Assembly (NCBI GenBank): GCA_035550975.1
Contig: DASZOC010000053.1
Location: 1 to 39,163, forward strand
DNA length: 39,163 bases
Direction of reading: 5' to 3'
Source of the DNA: DASZOC01 sp035550975
Lineage (GTDB): Bacteria > Actinomycetota > CADDZG01 > WHSQ01
Part shown: piece by piece, positions 1-7,986 of the stretch
Layout of the letters: each line of letters starts with the position of its first letter
Position numbering within the stretch: position 1 is the first letter of the stretch
Made by a program: the position numbers and the translations under genes
The notes under the pieces: generated by a model
Seen by the model: the letters and a program-made list of their open reading frames with translations, nothing else
Told to the model about the DNA's origin: nothing
Database searches by the model: none

Positions 1-19
1 ATCTCGAGCTCAGGTCTTT

Positions 20-220
20 TTAAACAGGCCGGACGTTCGACGCCTGCTTCCCCTTGGGACCGTCGGTCACGTCGAACTCGACAGCCTGCCCCTCCTCTAG
101 CGACTTGTAGCCCTCAGTCTGGATGGCGGAGAAGTGAACGAAAACGTCCTCGCCGTCGGGTTGAGAGATGAAGCCGTAACCCTTCTCGTTGCTGAACCAC
201 TTGACCGTACCTTCAGCCAC
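20..220 (-). CDS. Cold-shock domain protein (CspA family)
   Basis: Small single-domain nucleic-acid chaperone that binds single-stranded RNA/DNA in the cytoplasm. The product has the family opening GTVKWFSNEKGYGFI (RNP1 region) followed by DVFVHFSAI (RNP2), a five-strand OB fold, and ends in NVRPV. From the GTG at 220 (VAEGTVKWF) it is 66 residues, the usual CspA length. A second in-frame GTG at 229 would add three residues and lies directly against the purine-rich AAAGGAA, so the exact start is open. About 105 bases separate it from hisG, enough for its own promoter, though I found no convincing -35/-10 pair. Family assignment is very secure; the physiological role (cold shock or constitutive) cannot be read from sequence. 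Confidence 0.95.
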   Translation of the reverse strand: MAEGTVKWFSNEKGYGFISQPDGEDVFVHFSAIQTEGYKSLEEGQAVEFDVTDGPKGKQASNVRPV

Positions 221-325
221 TGAATCCACTTCCTTTCTTCCAGGGGGCTGCAGGCTCTTCCCTACGTCGACCCCCCCGCTGCAAACGTGACGAACGCTAG
301 CACAAGGTTCTACGCCGGGTGAGGG

Positions 326-1201
326 TCAAGGAACGATCTTCGTCACCGGTACTTCGATGATGTCTTCGGCACCGAGAGCTTTCAGACGTGGGATCAAGGT
401 GTTGATGGTCGTCTTCGCGACAATCGTCTCGACCGCGTGGTACCCCGCTTGCGAGAGCTGCGACACGGTCGGAGCGCGCATGGCAGGTAGCTCGGCCACG
501 ACGGCGTCGAGCTTGGCCTGTTCGATGTTGAGCTTTACGAGCACCTTGCCGCGCGCGTCGACGGCTCCGCGCAGCAACAACGTCAGCTCGTCGATCGCCC
601 GACGCTTGGCCGGGTCCTCGTATGCGGCGGTGCTCGCGATGAGCTGCGTGCGCGACTCCATCAAGACATCGACGATCTCCATCCCATGCCGTCTCAAGGT
701 CGATCCCGTCTCGGTCAGATCGACAATCGCATCCACGATCTCGGGGACCTTCGCCTCCGTCGCTCCATAGGAGAGAAAGACCCGCACGGGTATCCCGAGC
801 TTCTCGAAATACGCCGTCGTCAGGTTCGGCAACTCGGTCGAGACCCTTGCCCCCGGCGGGAGGTCCTCCGGCCGCTTGATGCCTGCCTCCCGCGGGACCG
901 CCAGGACGATCTTCACCGGACGATCCGTCTGCTTCGAATACTCCAGCGCCGTCACCTTCACGACCGCGGCCCCCGTCTCCGCGATCCAGTCCTCGCCCGT
1001 CACGCCGATATCGAAGAACCCGTCCTCGACATAGGTCGGGATCTCCTGCGGCCTGAGGATCGCGACCGAGACGATCCTCGGATCGTCGATGCGTCCCCTG
1101 TATTCCCGGTCCGACGCACGCGCGATCTTGAGGTCGGCTGCTTCGAACAGCTCGAACGTCGCCTTCTCGAGCGAGCCTTTCGGAACAACGAGCTTGAGCA
1201 A
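326..1201 (-). CDS. hisG: ATP phosphoribosyltransferase, long form
   Basis: First step of histidine biosynthesis: ATP + PRPP to phosphoribosyl-ATP. At 291 residues this is the long HisG type, which carries its own C-terminal regulatory domain (about residues 210-291, ending VPVTKIVP), so no HisZ is needed and histidine feedback is expected. The N-terminus LKLVVPKGSLEKAT and the PRPP-binding region DLTETGSTLRRHGMEIVD near residue 165 are typical. The start is a TTG one base after the ribH stop, preceded by GGAG at 7 nt, so hisG looks like the last gene of the riboflavin operon. The same neighbour relation does not hold in M. tuberculosis, where hisG lies elsewhere. No clear intrinsic terminator follows the stop. 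Confidence 0.95.
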   Translation of the reverse strand: MLKLVVPKGSLEKATFELFEAADLKIARASDREYRGRIDDPRIVSVAILRPQEIPTYVEDGFFDIGVTGEDWIAETGAAVVKVTALEYSKQTDRPVKIVLAVPREAGIKRPEDLPPGARVSTELPNLTTAYFEKLGIPVRVFLSYGATEAKVPEIVDAIVDLTETGSTLRRHGMEIVDVLMESRTQLIASTAAYEDPAKRRAIDELTLLLRGAVDARGKVLVKLNIEQAKLDAVVAELPAMRAPTVSQLSQAGYHAVETIVAKTTINTLIPRLKALGAEDIIEVPVTKIVP

Positions 1202-1202
1202 G

Positions 1203-1691
1203 CTAGAGCTCCGTCGACGGCTTCGGCAACGAGGCGAATAGGTTGCCCATCTCGATCGCCGCCAGCGCGGCTTCGAAACCCTTGTTGCCTAGTTTGCCTC
1301 CGGCACGGTCTTCGGCTTGCTGGACGTTGTCGGTGGTCAAGACGCCAAGGGTGATCGGCACTCCCGTCTCGAGCGCGGCCTGCGTGGCGCCCTGCGCGGC
1401 TTCTCCGGCAACGTAGTCGAAGTGCGGAGTGTCACCGCGTATCACCGCACCCACGCAGACGATCGCGTCGAACTCGCCGGACGCTGCGATGCGCTTCGCC
1501 GTCACCGGCAGCTCGAACGCCCCCGGAACCCAGACCGTGGCGATGTACTCGTCGGGAAGCCCGTGGCGAGCGAGGCAGTCGATGGCACCGTCGACCAGAC
1601 GGTTGACGATCGTCTCGTTGAACCTGCTCGCGACGATGGCGATGCGCAGGTGTCGGGCGTCGAAGGAACCTTCGTGCTTCGTCGGTGACAT
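1203..1691 (-). CDS. ribH: 6,7-dimethyl-8-ribityllumazine synthase
   Basis: Penultimate step of riboflavin synthesis: condenses 5-amino-6-ribitylamino-uracil with 3,4-dihydroxybutanone 4-phosphate. The protein shows RIAIVASRFNETIVNRL, VPGAFELP, the phosphate/active-site stretch GAVIRGDTPHFDYV (catalytic His in PHFDYV) and LTTDNVQQAEDRAGG, all family hallmarks; 162 residues is the normal size. The ATG at 1691 overlaps the ribBA stop by one base (TGATG). A GTG three bases upstream (1694) is an alternative, and GGAG serves either. Its partners RibBA, RibE and RibD lie immediately upstream in the same FMN-riboswitch-controlled operon. Confidence 0.95.
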   Translation of the reverse strand: MSPTKHEGSFDARHLRIAIVASRFNETIVNRLVDGAIDCLARHGLPDEYIATVWVPGAFELPVTAKRIAASGEFDAIVCVGAVIRGDTPHFDYVAGEAAQGATQAALETGVPITLGVLTTDNVQQAEDRAGGKLGNKGFEAALAAIEMGNLFASLPKPSTEL

Positions 1692-2929
1692 CACGCACGC
1701 TCCTCGTCGGTGTCGCTGCCAGTCGCGGCCAGCGCGTCCAGGATATGACCGAGCTTCTCGCGTTTCGTCTGCAGGTAACGCAGGTTCTCGGTGGTCGGCT
1801 CGCTCTCGATCGGCACCCGCTCGACGATCTGGAGTCCGTAGCCTTCCAGCCCCGCCCGCTTCGTGGGGTTGTTCGTCAGCAGTCGCATCGTGGTGATGCC
1901 GAGATCGACGAGGATCTGAGCGCCGACGCCATAGTCACGGGAGTCGGCAGCGAAACCCAGCTCGACGTTCGCCTCGACCGTGTCGAGCCCCCCGTCCTGC
2001 AATGCGTACGCCTCGAGCTTGTGGCGCAACCCGATGCCCCGACCCTCGTGGCCGCGTATATAGACGACTACACCTTCACCTTCGGCGTCGATCTTTCGCA
2101 TCGCCTCGTTGAGCTGAACGCCACAATCACAACGGATGCTTCCGAGGACATCTCCGGTGAAACACTCCGAGTGGACCCGCACCAGGACGTTCTGTTTCCC
2201 GGCAGGATCGCCCCTGACGAGGGCGACGTGGGTCCGGCGATCGTGGCTCTCGTAGGCGATCGCGTCGAGCGAGCCGAATGCAGTCGGTATACGAGCCGCC
2301 GCCACGCGCCGAACCAGCTTCTCGGAGCGCCGCCGGTACGCGATCAGGTCGGCGATCGATATGAGCAGGAGCCCGTGAGCCGCGGCGAAGTGTTCCAGGT
2401 CCGGCAGCCGTGCCATCGTGCCGTCTTCGTTGACCACCTCACACACGACACCGGCAGGGTAGAGGCCGGCGAGACGCGCCAGGTCGACCGCCGCCTCGGT
2501 ATGTCCCGCGCGCCGGAGGACGCCACCCTCGGCAGAGCGCAGCGGGAAGATGTGGCCGGGTCGAGCGAGGTCTTGCGGCTTCGTGTCGGCGTGAACGAGG
2601 GCGCGGATCGTCTCGGCCCGGTCGGCCGCAGATATACCGGTAGTCGTGCCGTGCCGTGCATCGACGCTGACGGTGAACGCCGTACCCATCGACTCCGAGT
2701 TGTCCGGTGCCATCAGCGGCAGGTGCAGCGCTTCCAAACGCTCTGCCTGCATCGGGACGCAGATGATGCCGGAGCAGTAGCGAACCATGAAGCTGATGTG
2801 CTCCACCGTCGCCTTCTCGGCCGCAACGACGATGTCACCTTCGTTCTCGCGGTTCTCGTCGTCGACGACGATGACCATCTTTCCGTCGCGTATGGCGTCG
2901 ACGGCATCCTCGATCCTTGCGAAGCCCAT
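1691..2929 (-). CDS. ribBA: Bifunctional DHBP synthase / GTP cyclohydrolase II
   Basis: Makes both precursors of riboflavin: 3,4-dihydroxy-2-butanone 4-phosphate from ribulose 5-phosphate (N-terminal RibB half, residues 1 to ~200) and diamino-hydroxy-ribosylaminopyrimidinone phosphate from GTP (C-terminal RibA half, ~205-400). RibB shows the acidic metal loop DDENRENEGD and RRAGHTEAAVDLA. RibA shows the zinc site HSECFTGDVLGSIRCDCG and RGHEGRGIGL. Both halves look catalytically complete. Total 412 residues, ATG start one base after the ribE stop. The ribulose 5-phosphate used by the RibB half links this operon to rpe upstream. Confidence 0.96.
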   Translation of the reverse strand: MGFARIEDAVDAIRDGKMVIVVDDENRENEGDIVVAAEKATVEHISFMVRYCSGIICVPMQAERLEALHLPLMAPDNSESMGTAFTVSVDARHGTTTGISAADRAETIRALVHADTKPQDLARPGHIFPLRSAEGGVLRRAGHTEAAVDLARLAGLYPAGVVCEVVNEDGTMARLPDLEHFAAAHGLLLISIADLIAYRRRSEKLVRRVAAARIPTAFGSLDAIAYESHDRRTHVALVRGDPAGKQNVLVRVHSECFTGDVLGSIRCDCGVQLNEAMRKIDAEGEGVVVYIRGHEGRGIGLRHKLEAYALQDGGLDTVEANVELGFAADSRDYGVGAQILVDLGITTMRLLTNNPTKRAGLEGYGLQIVERVPIESEPTTENLRYLQTKREKLGHILDALAATGSDTDEERA

Positions 2930-2930
2930 G

Positions 2931-3521
2931 TCAGGTCCTCTCTACGAAGCGGCGGACGTATTTGGCGATGATGTCGACCTCGATGTTTACGAGCGACCCG
3001 ACCCGGACCCGGGACAGCGTGGTCGCGTCGAGCGTGTGTGGGATCAACGCGACCTGGAAGGTGGTCCGGCCGACGTCGACGACCGTCAGCGAGACGCCGT
3101 CCAACGTGACGGAGCCCTTTGGCACCATGTACGCGAGACACTCTTCGTCGACGCGCAACCAGACCCGTACGGCACTGGCGTCTTCCTCGACACGGGCGAC
3201 CTCCGCTACTGCATCGACGTGTCCCTGCACGAGGTGGCCTCCCATCCGGTCCTGGAGCCGCGCTGCGAGCTCCAGGTTGACGTCGCTCCCGCGGCTCAGG
3301 CCCCCGAGCGTCGAGCGAGCCAGCGTCTCGCCCATGACCTGCGTGTCGAAGCGCCTACGCGTGACGCCGGTCGCGGTAAGGCAGACACCGTTGACGGCGA
3401 CCGAGTCGCCGCGCTTTAGCTCGCGCGCGATAGCAGGCGCCTCGACCGACAGGGTGAGGAGACCGCGGCGGCTGGACGCGCGGCGCACCCTCCCGAGCTG
3501 GGTGACTATCCCCGTGAACAT
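2931..3521 (-). CDS. ribE: Riboflavin synthase alpha subunit
   Basis: Final step of riboflavin synthesis: dismutation of two lumazine molecules. The 196-residue product begins MFTGIVTQLG, the invariant RibE start, and contains the two tandem lumazine-binding repeats. The first has NGVCLTATGV (about residue 45) and the second has LDGVSLTVVDV (about residue 142), with GHVDAVAEV between them. The ATG directly abuts the ribD stop, so translation is probably coupled. Placed as expected between ribD and ribBA under the FMN riboswitch. Confidence 0.95.
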   Translation of the reverse strand: MFTGIVTQLGRVRRASSRRGLLTLSVEAPAIARELKRGDSVAVNGVCLTATGVTRRRFDTQVMGETLARSTLGGLSRGSDVNLELAARLQDRMGGHLVQGHVDAVAEVARVEEDASAVRVWLRVDEECLAYMVPKGSVTLDGVSLTVVDVGRTTFQVALIPHTLDATTLSRVRVGSLVNIEVDIIAKYVRRFVERT

Positions 3522-4601
3522 CTACGGCGCTCGCTCGAGGACGGTGACGGTGTCGGGCCCCAGCTGCTCGCGCATCACGGGGCTCCACCTCATAGCCGAC
3601 TCGATCGCCGGGATGCCGAGGGAGCCGAGATCGACGCCGTCCCCGCCCAGCAGGATCGGGCCCTGGTAGAGCTCCAGCCGGTCGACGAGCTGCGAACGCA
3701 GCAGCGACGTGGCCAGCGCGGCCCCGCCCTCACAGTAGATCTCGAGCCAGCCGCGATCGGCCAGCATCCGGAACAGCGCGCGCACGTCGACACGGCCGTC
3801 GAGCTCCTGGTCCACGACCAGGATCTCGGCTCCCGCCTCCTTCCAGGCTGCCTGAGTCTCTTGGGGGCAGGCGATGGTCGTCGCGACGATCACCTCTCCC
3901 GACTCCGCGAACACGCGCGCCGAAGGATGGACCCTGCCCGAGCCGTCGCAGACGACGCGAACGGGCTGACGTGTGGCGCGCACTTCACGAGCCGTCAGAG
4001 CCGGATCATCGATCGCGATCGTTCCTGCACCGACCAGGAGCGCGTCGCATTCGGCTCGCCGCGCGTGAACGCGCCGGCGCGCCTCGGGCCCCGTTATCCA
4101 GCGCGCCGATCCGTCGGCGGCAGCCAGCTTGCCGTCGAGCGAGAGAGCCAGCTTGAGCGTCACGAGCGGGCGGCCCGTCTGTCGCTGGTGCAGGTAGGCG
4201 CGATTGACCTGCGTCGCGGCCGCGGTCGCGACCCCCGTCACGACGTCGACGTGCTGGTCGCGCAGGTACGCGACGCCGGCGCCGGACACACGCGGGTCGG
4301 GATCCTCGATCGCGACTACGACGCGGCCGACACCGGCTTCGACCAGGGCGGGGGCACACGGCGGCATCCGCCCCTGGTGAGCGCACGGCTCGAGGTTGAC
4401 GTACATCGTCGCCCCGCGGGCGTCTACCCCCTCCAACGCCATCGCTTCCGCGTGCCGCATTCCCGCGCCGAGGTGGACGCCCTCACCGAGCACGACCCCG
4501 TCACGCACGAGCACCGCCCCAACACGAGGGTTGGGCGACGTCGCCACGGGCGAGCGCGCGAGCTCGATAGCCCGGTCCATGTAGACGGCATCCGCTTCCA
4601 C
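3522..4601 (-). CDS. ribD: Bifunctional riboflavin deaminase/reductase RibD
   Basis: Second and third steps of riboflavin synthesis: deamination then reduction of the pyrimidine intermediate. The N-terminal zinc deaminase shows NPRVGAVLV, the catalytic HAEA and NLEPCAHQGRMPPC with zinc cysteines. The C-terminal reductase (~150 to end) shows RPLVTLKLALSLDGKLA and the late EGGAALATSLL motif. I place the start at the GTG at 4601 (VEADAVYMDRAIELA), with GGGAG 5 nt upstream, giving 359 residues. The open frame extends to 4742, but that part lies inside the FMN riboswitch and is not plausible protein. An internal ATG at 4580 is another possibility. First gene of the rib operon, directly under FMN control. 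Confidence 0.95.
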   Translation of the reverse strand: MEADAVYMDRAIELARSPVATSPNPRVGAVLVRDGVVLGEGVHLGAGMRHAEAMALEGVDARGATMYVNLEPCAHQGRMPPCAPALVEAGVGRVVVAIEDPDPRVSGAGVAYLRDQHVDVVTGVATAAATQVNRAYLHQRQTGRPLVTLKLALSLDGKLAAADGSARWITGPEARRRVHARRAECDALLVGAGTIAIDDPALTAREVRATRQPVRVVCDGSGRVHPSARVFAESGEVIVATTIACPQETQAAWKEAGAEILVVDQELDGRVDVRALFRMLADRGWLEIYCEGGAALATSLLRSQLVDRLELYQGPILLGGDGVDLGSLGIPAIESAMRWSPVMREQLGPDTVTVLERAP

Positions 4602-4606
4602 TCGCG

Positions 4607-4621
4607 CTCCCGTTCCCGGGA
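4607..4621 (-). promoter_or_regulatory. Hairpin sequestering the ribD Shine-Dalgarno
   Basis: Just upstream of the ribD GTG the RNA reads TCCCG-GGAA-CGGGA, a 5-bp stem closed by a GNRA-type GGAA tetraloop. The 3' arm together with the next G forms GGGAG, the only good Shine-Dalgarno for ribD. This is the layout expected of an expression platform acting on translation initiation. No U-tract terminator is visible between the aptamer and ribD. The hairpin is seen directly; its regulatory role is inferred. Confidence 0.5.
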
Positions 4622-4670
4622 CAGGCAGGGACGGCAGGGACACCGCCGCGTCACGGCGCGCCCAAGCTGT

Positions 4671-4821
4671 CCTCTTCTCCCATCCGGACTGACGCCGACG
4701 TTGCTGGCGCTCACCGTCGGTCCCGGGATCACACCGGGTCAACCCGTCCCGGCGTTCGTTTGGCCGGAAGGGCTCGCGGACTGTTACCGCCGGTCGGGAA
4801 TCACACCCTGCCCCGAAGAGG
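4671..4821 (-). promoter_or_regulatory. FMN riboswitch (RFN element)
   Basis: Read on the minus strand, this stretch carries the conserved RFN blocks in order: the P1 5' strand CCTCTTC then GGGGCAGGGTG; ATTCCCGACCGGCGGT; AGTCCGCGAGCC; GACCGACGGTGAG; AGTCCGGATGGGAGAAGAGG. The last segment closes P1 (CCTCTTC pairs with GAAGAGG, 7 bp). The variable P3 arm is the GC-rich region around 4735-4765. RFN elements bind FMN and repress riboflavin genes, which fits ribD starting about 70 nt downstream. Only ~40 bases separate the aptamer from the upstream response-regulator gene. I see no strong promoter there, so part of the transcription may be readthrough. Confidence 0.97.
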
Positions 4822-4863
4822 TTCTCTTGCTATCAGTATGACAGCGGCGAACGGCTTGTGCTG

Positions 4864-5835
4864 CTAGTCGGTGGTGGCTTCGACCGCAGGCGAGTAGCTC
4901 TCAGTGCGCCGGTCGATCGCGAAGCCGGACCGGCCATGGCTCTTCGCGAACGTCTTCATCTCGGCGGCGATCTCCGACGCTTCCCAGTGGGTCCGGATCG
5001 GCCGCTGGGTGTTCGTTGCTATGCCGACCGACAACGTCGTCATCGGGAACCGGTGCATCTCCTTGCGACGGTCCGCGACCTCGATGTAGCCACGTTCGGC
5101 GTCCGCGGGATCGTAGAGCCTCGCGATGTCGCCATCCCAACAATCGATCATCAGCTGCGCGGCCTCCTCGGCCCTCTCCGGGTCGACGACAGCGACGAAG
5201 TCATCGCCACCGATGTGCCCGAGGAAGCCTTCCGATCCCGCCGTCTGCTGTATCGCGCTTCCTGCGCAGCGAGCCAGCAGCTTGATCGCCTCGTCGCCGC
5301 GCGCGAAACCGTAGTAGTCGTTGTACGCCTTGAAGTCGTTCAGGTCGATGTACAGCAGCGCGAAGGGCTCGCCCGACGCCACGCGAGCTGCTACCTCCTC
5401 CTGGATCTGGACGTTCCCCGGCAGTTGCGTCAGCGGGTTGATAGCGCGCATCTCGCGCGACCGGCGGAGAGCAGACTTGACTCGCGCGACCAGCTCTACG
5501 GGGTCGAAAGGCTTGATCATGTAGTCGTCCGCACCCGCGGTCAGACCCACGACCTTGTCGGCCGACAGAGACTTCGCGGTCAACATGATCACCGACATGT
5601 TCTTGGTCCTGGGATCCCCGCGCAGCCGTTGACACACCTCGAACCCGTCCATCTTCGGCATCATCACGTCGAGCAGCATGAGATCCGGCAGCAGCTCGTA
5701 AGCCGCGCTCAAGGCCTGTTCGCCATCGCCCGCCGTCTGCACGTCGAACCCTTCCAGGCGAAGGTTGACCTCGACGAAGCGCACGATGTCTTCGTCGTCG
5801 TCTGCGACGAGGATGACCTCCCTCTTGAGGCTCAC
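4864..5835 (-). CDS. Response regulator with GGDEF-type output domain
   Basis: Two-component receiver fused to a diguanylate-cyclase-type domain, 323 residues. The receiver (about 6-120) has the acidic cluster ADDDED, phospho-acceptor Asp56 in LLDVMMP, and Lys108 in MIKPFDP. The GGDEF domain (about 130-310) starts with NPLTQLPGN, carries LYIDLNDFKAYNDYYG and the signature GGDDF at 209-213, and ends with TTLSVGIA. Canonical cyclases have GG(D/E)EF, so the Asp in place of the catalytic Glu leaves activity uncertain. No RxxD inhibitory site precedes it. The GTG start lies two bases after the rpe stop, making it part of the rpe-rib transcription block, where no signalling gene is normally found. 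No partner histidine kinase is in the window. Confidence 0.9.
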   Translation of the reverse strand: MSLKREVILVADDDEDIVRFVEVNLRLEGFDVQTAGDGEQALSAAYELLPDLMLLDVMMPKMDGFEVCQRLRGDPRTKNMSVIMLTAKSLSADKVVGLTAGADDYMIKPFDPVELVARVKSALRRSREMRAINPLTQLPGNVQIQEEVAARVASGEPFALLYIDLNDFKAYNDYYGFARGDEAIKLLARCAGSAIQQTAGSEGFLGHIGGDDFVAVVDPERAEEAAQLMIDCWDGDIARLYDPADAERGYIEVADRRKEMHRFPMTTLSVGIATNTQRPIRTHWEASEIAAEMKTFAKSHGRSGFAIDRRTESYSPAVEATTD

Positions 5836-5837
5836 CT

Positions 5838-6515
5838 CTACCCCTTCCCGATCGCGTCCAGCCGCTGCCGGAGCCGCTGCGCCGCAGCCGGCGCATCGAC
5901 GCCGTCGAACACGGCGCTTCCGGCGACGATTATGTCTGCACCGGCGCCTACCGCTCGGTCCAAGGTGGACAGATTGACACCCCCGTCAACCTCGACGTCT
6001 ATATCGGCAGATCTGCCCCTTTTCTGCAACAGGGCAACCGCCTCTGAGATCTTCGGTGCCGCCTCGTCCAGGAAGCTCTGGCCGCCGAAACCGGGGCGAA
6101 CCGTCATCATCAGAACGACCCCGATCTGGTCCAGATGCGGCTCCGCGACGGATACCGGCACGTCGGGGTGGATCGCCAGCCCGACCCCGACGCCGGTCTC
6201 GGCTATCGCCTCGACCGCCGCCTCGCTGTCGGCCGTCACCTCCGGGTGGAAGGAGATCCTCGCCGCCCCTGCCGTAGCGAACGCCGGCGCGTACTTCACC
6301 GGGTCGGTGATCATCAGATGCACGTGCAGCGGGCGTTGCGTCACCTTCGCGATCGCTTCCACGGTCGAGGGGCCGAAGGTCAGGTTGTCCACGTAGTGGC
6401 CGTCCATGACGTCGAGGTGGTACCAGTCCACGAACTCGTCGACGCTCGCGATCTCCTCGGCGAGCCGTCCGAAGTCGGCCGTCAGTATCGACGGCGACAG
6501 CTGCAGCCTCCTCAC
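5838..6515 (-). CDS. rpe: Ribulose-phosphate 3-epimerase
   Basis: Interconverts ribulose 5-phosphate and xylulose 5-phosphate in the pentose phosphate pathway; TIM barrel. Family marks: LSPSILTADFGRL at the N-terminus, WYHLDVMDGHYVDNLTFGP (metal His/Asp), HVHLMI, MTVRPGFGGQ, DIDVEVDGGVN and ADIIVAGSAVF. I start it at the GTG at 6515 (VRRLQLSPSIL), 5 bases after the fmt stop, with GGGAG about 10 nt upstream, giving 225 residues. The open frame continues upstream to 6713 but that arginine-rich stretch is antiframe to fmt. In Mycobacterium rpe likewise lies between fmt/fmu and ribG. Confidence 0.95.
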   Translation of the reverse strand: MRRLQLSPSILTADFGRLAEEIASVDEFVDWYHLDVMDGHYVDNLTFGPSTVEAIAKVTQRPLHVHLMITDPVKYAPAFATAGAARISFHPEVTADSEAAVEAIAETGVGVGLAIHPDVPVSVAEPHLDQIGVVLMMTVRPGFGGQSFLDEAAPKISEAVALLQKRGRSADIDVEVDGGVNLSTLDRAVGAGADIIVAGSAVFDGVDAPAAAQRLRQRLDAIGKG

Positions 6516-6520
6516 GGTCG

Positions 6521-7441
6521 TCAGGCTCCCATCCGCTCGGTCCCATCGAGATGGAGCCCGCGCGCGAGATCTTCGCCGCTCATGCGCCTCTTCGTCGCCG
6601 GTTGCACCTCGTCGAGTCTCAACGCGTCGTCGCCCGTACCGACGAGCAACCCTCCGTCGAGCGCCAACCGGCCCGGGTCGAGGCGCCGGTTCGGCACCGG
6701 ACTGACACGCCATACCTTCACGCGCGCGTCACCGAGCATCGTCCACGCCCCCGGCTGGGGATCGAGGGCGCGCACGAGGTCGCGTACTACCCTCGCCGGC
6801 AGCGACCAGTCGATACGGGCGTCGTCGGTTTCGATCTTCGGCGCATACGTCGCTCGCTCATGGTCCTGCGGCACCGGCTCGAGCTCTCCTGCGACGTAGG
6901 CGCGGACGGCGTCGACGAGAAGCAACGCGCCCGCGGACGCGAGGCGTTCGCCGAGGGTGCCGGCGGTGTCGTCGTGGTGGATCGGCGTCTCGAACGTCGC
7001 GAGGACGGGGCCTTCGTCCATACCTTCGGTCAGAACCATGACCGAAGCGCCGGTGACGTCGTCGCCGTTCATGATCGCGCGCTGTACGGGAGCCGCTCCC
7101 CTATACAGGGGCAGCAACGAGAAGTGGAGGTTGACGAAACCCTTCGCCGGGATCGCCAACAGCGACCCCGGCAGGATGCTGCCGTACGCGACGACGACCG
7201 CGACGTCGGGCACGAGACCGCTCAGCCGGTCGGCCAGAACAGGATCGCGCGCCCGCTCCTGGATCACGTCGATGCCGCGCCCGACGGCGGTCTGCTTGAC
7301 AGGACTCGCCGCAAGCTTCATCCCGCGGCCGGAAGGCCGATCGGGGTTCGTTACCACTGCGGTGACGTCGGCACCTGCGTCCAGCAGCGCCTCGAGGGTG
7401 GGAACCGCCCACACCGGCGTCCCGAAGAAGACGACCCTCAG
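6521..7441 (-). CDS. fmt: Methionyl-tRNA formyltransferase (probable CTG start)
   Basis: Formylates initiator Met-tRNA. The N-terminal formyltransferase domain shows VNLHFSLLPLYRGAAPVQRAI (catalytic Asn/His/Asp set completed by GASVMVLTEGMDEGPVL), and the C-terminal OB-like domain follows to the end. The family N-terminus RVVFFGTPVWAVPTLEAL is fully encoded, but the codon before RVV is CTG (7441-7439); no ATG, GTG or TTG exists in frame there. The CTG forms a CTGA overlap with the def stop and has GAGGA 6 nt upstream, so CTG initiation is likely (306 residues). A GTG at 7414 would remove the first beta strand and FFGTP. A sequencing error is the other explanation. Confidence 0.88.
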   Translation of the reverse strand: MRVVFFGTPVWAVPTLEALLDAGADVTAVVTNPDRPSGRGMKLAASPVKQTAVGRGIDVIQERARDPVLADRLSGLVPDVAVVVAYGSILPGSLLAIPAKGFVNLHFSLLPLYRGAAPVQRAIMNGDDVTGASVMVLTEGMDEGPVLATFETPIHHDDTAGTLGERLASAGALLLVDAVRAYVAGELEPVPQDHERATYAPKIETDDARIDWSLPARVVRDLVRALDPQPGAWTMLGDARVKVWRVSPVPNRRLDPGRLALDGGLLVGTGDDALRLDEVQPATKRRMSGEDLARGLHLDGTERMGA

Positions 7442-7968
7442 AGCGCATCCTCGTCCGGCATCTGGAAGCTCGTCGGAAGCCCGAGCGCGCGATCGCGCAG
7501 CACCCGCAAGGCGTCCTTGCGAAGCTCGTCCGACAGGCGGTCCGTGAACAGCACGCCGTCCAGGTGATCGACTTCGTGCTGGAAGATCCGTGCCAGATGG
7601 TCCTCGGCCTCGAGCCGCACCGAGCGGCCGTTCTCATCGAGGCCATCGATGGTGACCGCCGCCGAACGCGCGACGGGATAGGTGATCCCCGGCAGCGAGA
7701 GGCACCCTTCGTCGTCGGTGAGCGTCTCCGCGGCACGCTCGGATATGACCGGGTTGATCAGGATCCCGTGGGTGTCGTCGAACTGCCACACGAAGATGCG
7801 CTCGAGGACGCCGACCTGGTTCGCCGCCAGGCCCACACCCGGCGCGGCGCGCATCGTCTCGATCATGTCCTTCGCAAGGCGCCGGTGCAGATCCGTCACC
7901 TGCTCGATCTCGCGCGCGCGCTCCCGGAGCACCGGATCGCCGAACTGGCGTATCGGGAGCACCGCCAC
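7438..7968 (-). CDS. def: Peptide deformylase
   Basis: Removes the formyl group from nascent protein N-termini; metal-dependent. The three deformylase motifs are intact: GVGLAANQVG (motif I), EGCLSLPG (metal Cys, motif II) and QHEVDHLDGVLF (HEXXH, motif III). 176 residues. Start GTG at 7968 with GGAG 9 nt upstream, 18 bases after the priA stop. Next to fmt, which adds the formyl group that Def removes, a pairing common across bacteria. Confidence 0.96.
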   Translation of the reverse strand: MAVLPIRQFGDPVLRERAREIEQVTDLHRRLAKDMIETMRAAPGVGLAANQVGVLERIFVWQFDDTHGILINPVISERAAETLTDDEGCLSLPGITYPVARSAAVTIDGLDENGRSVRLEAEDHLARIFQHEVDHLDGVLFTDRLSDELRKDALRVLRDRALGLPTSFQMPDEDAL

Positions 7969-7986
7969 GTATACCGACTCCGTTTC

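Noticed and set aside
1685..2971. Long plus-strand open frame opposite ribBA
   Set aside because: Arg/Asp-rich antisense product typical of high-GC reverse frames; ribBA on the other strand has every motif. The same holds for plus-strand frames opposite ribD, rpe, priA, metK, coaBC, carB and carA.
4602..4742. N-terminal extension of RibD
   Set aside because: It would be encoded by the FMN riboswitch and has no family similarity; the GTG at 4601 has a proper ribosome site.
4822..4863. CATACT as a promoter for ribD
   Set aside because: Only a 4/6 match and no -35 at proper spacing; too weak to list.
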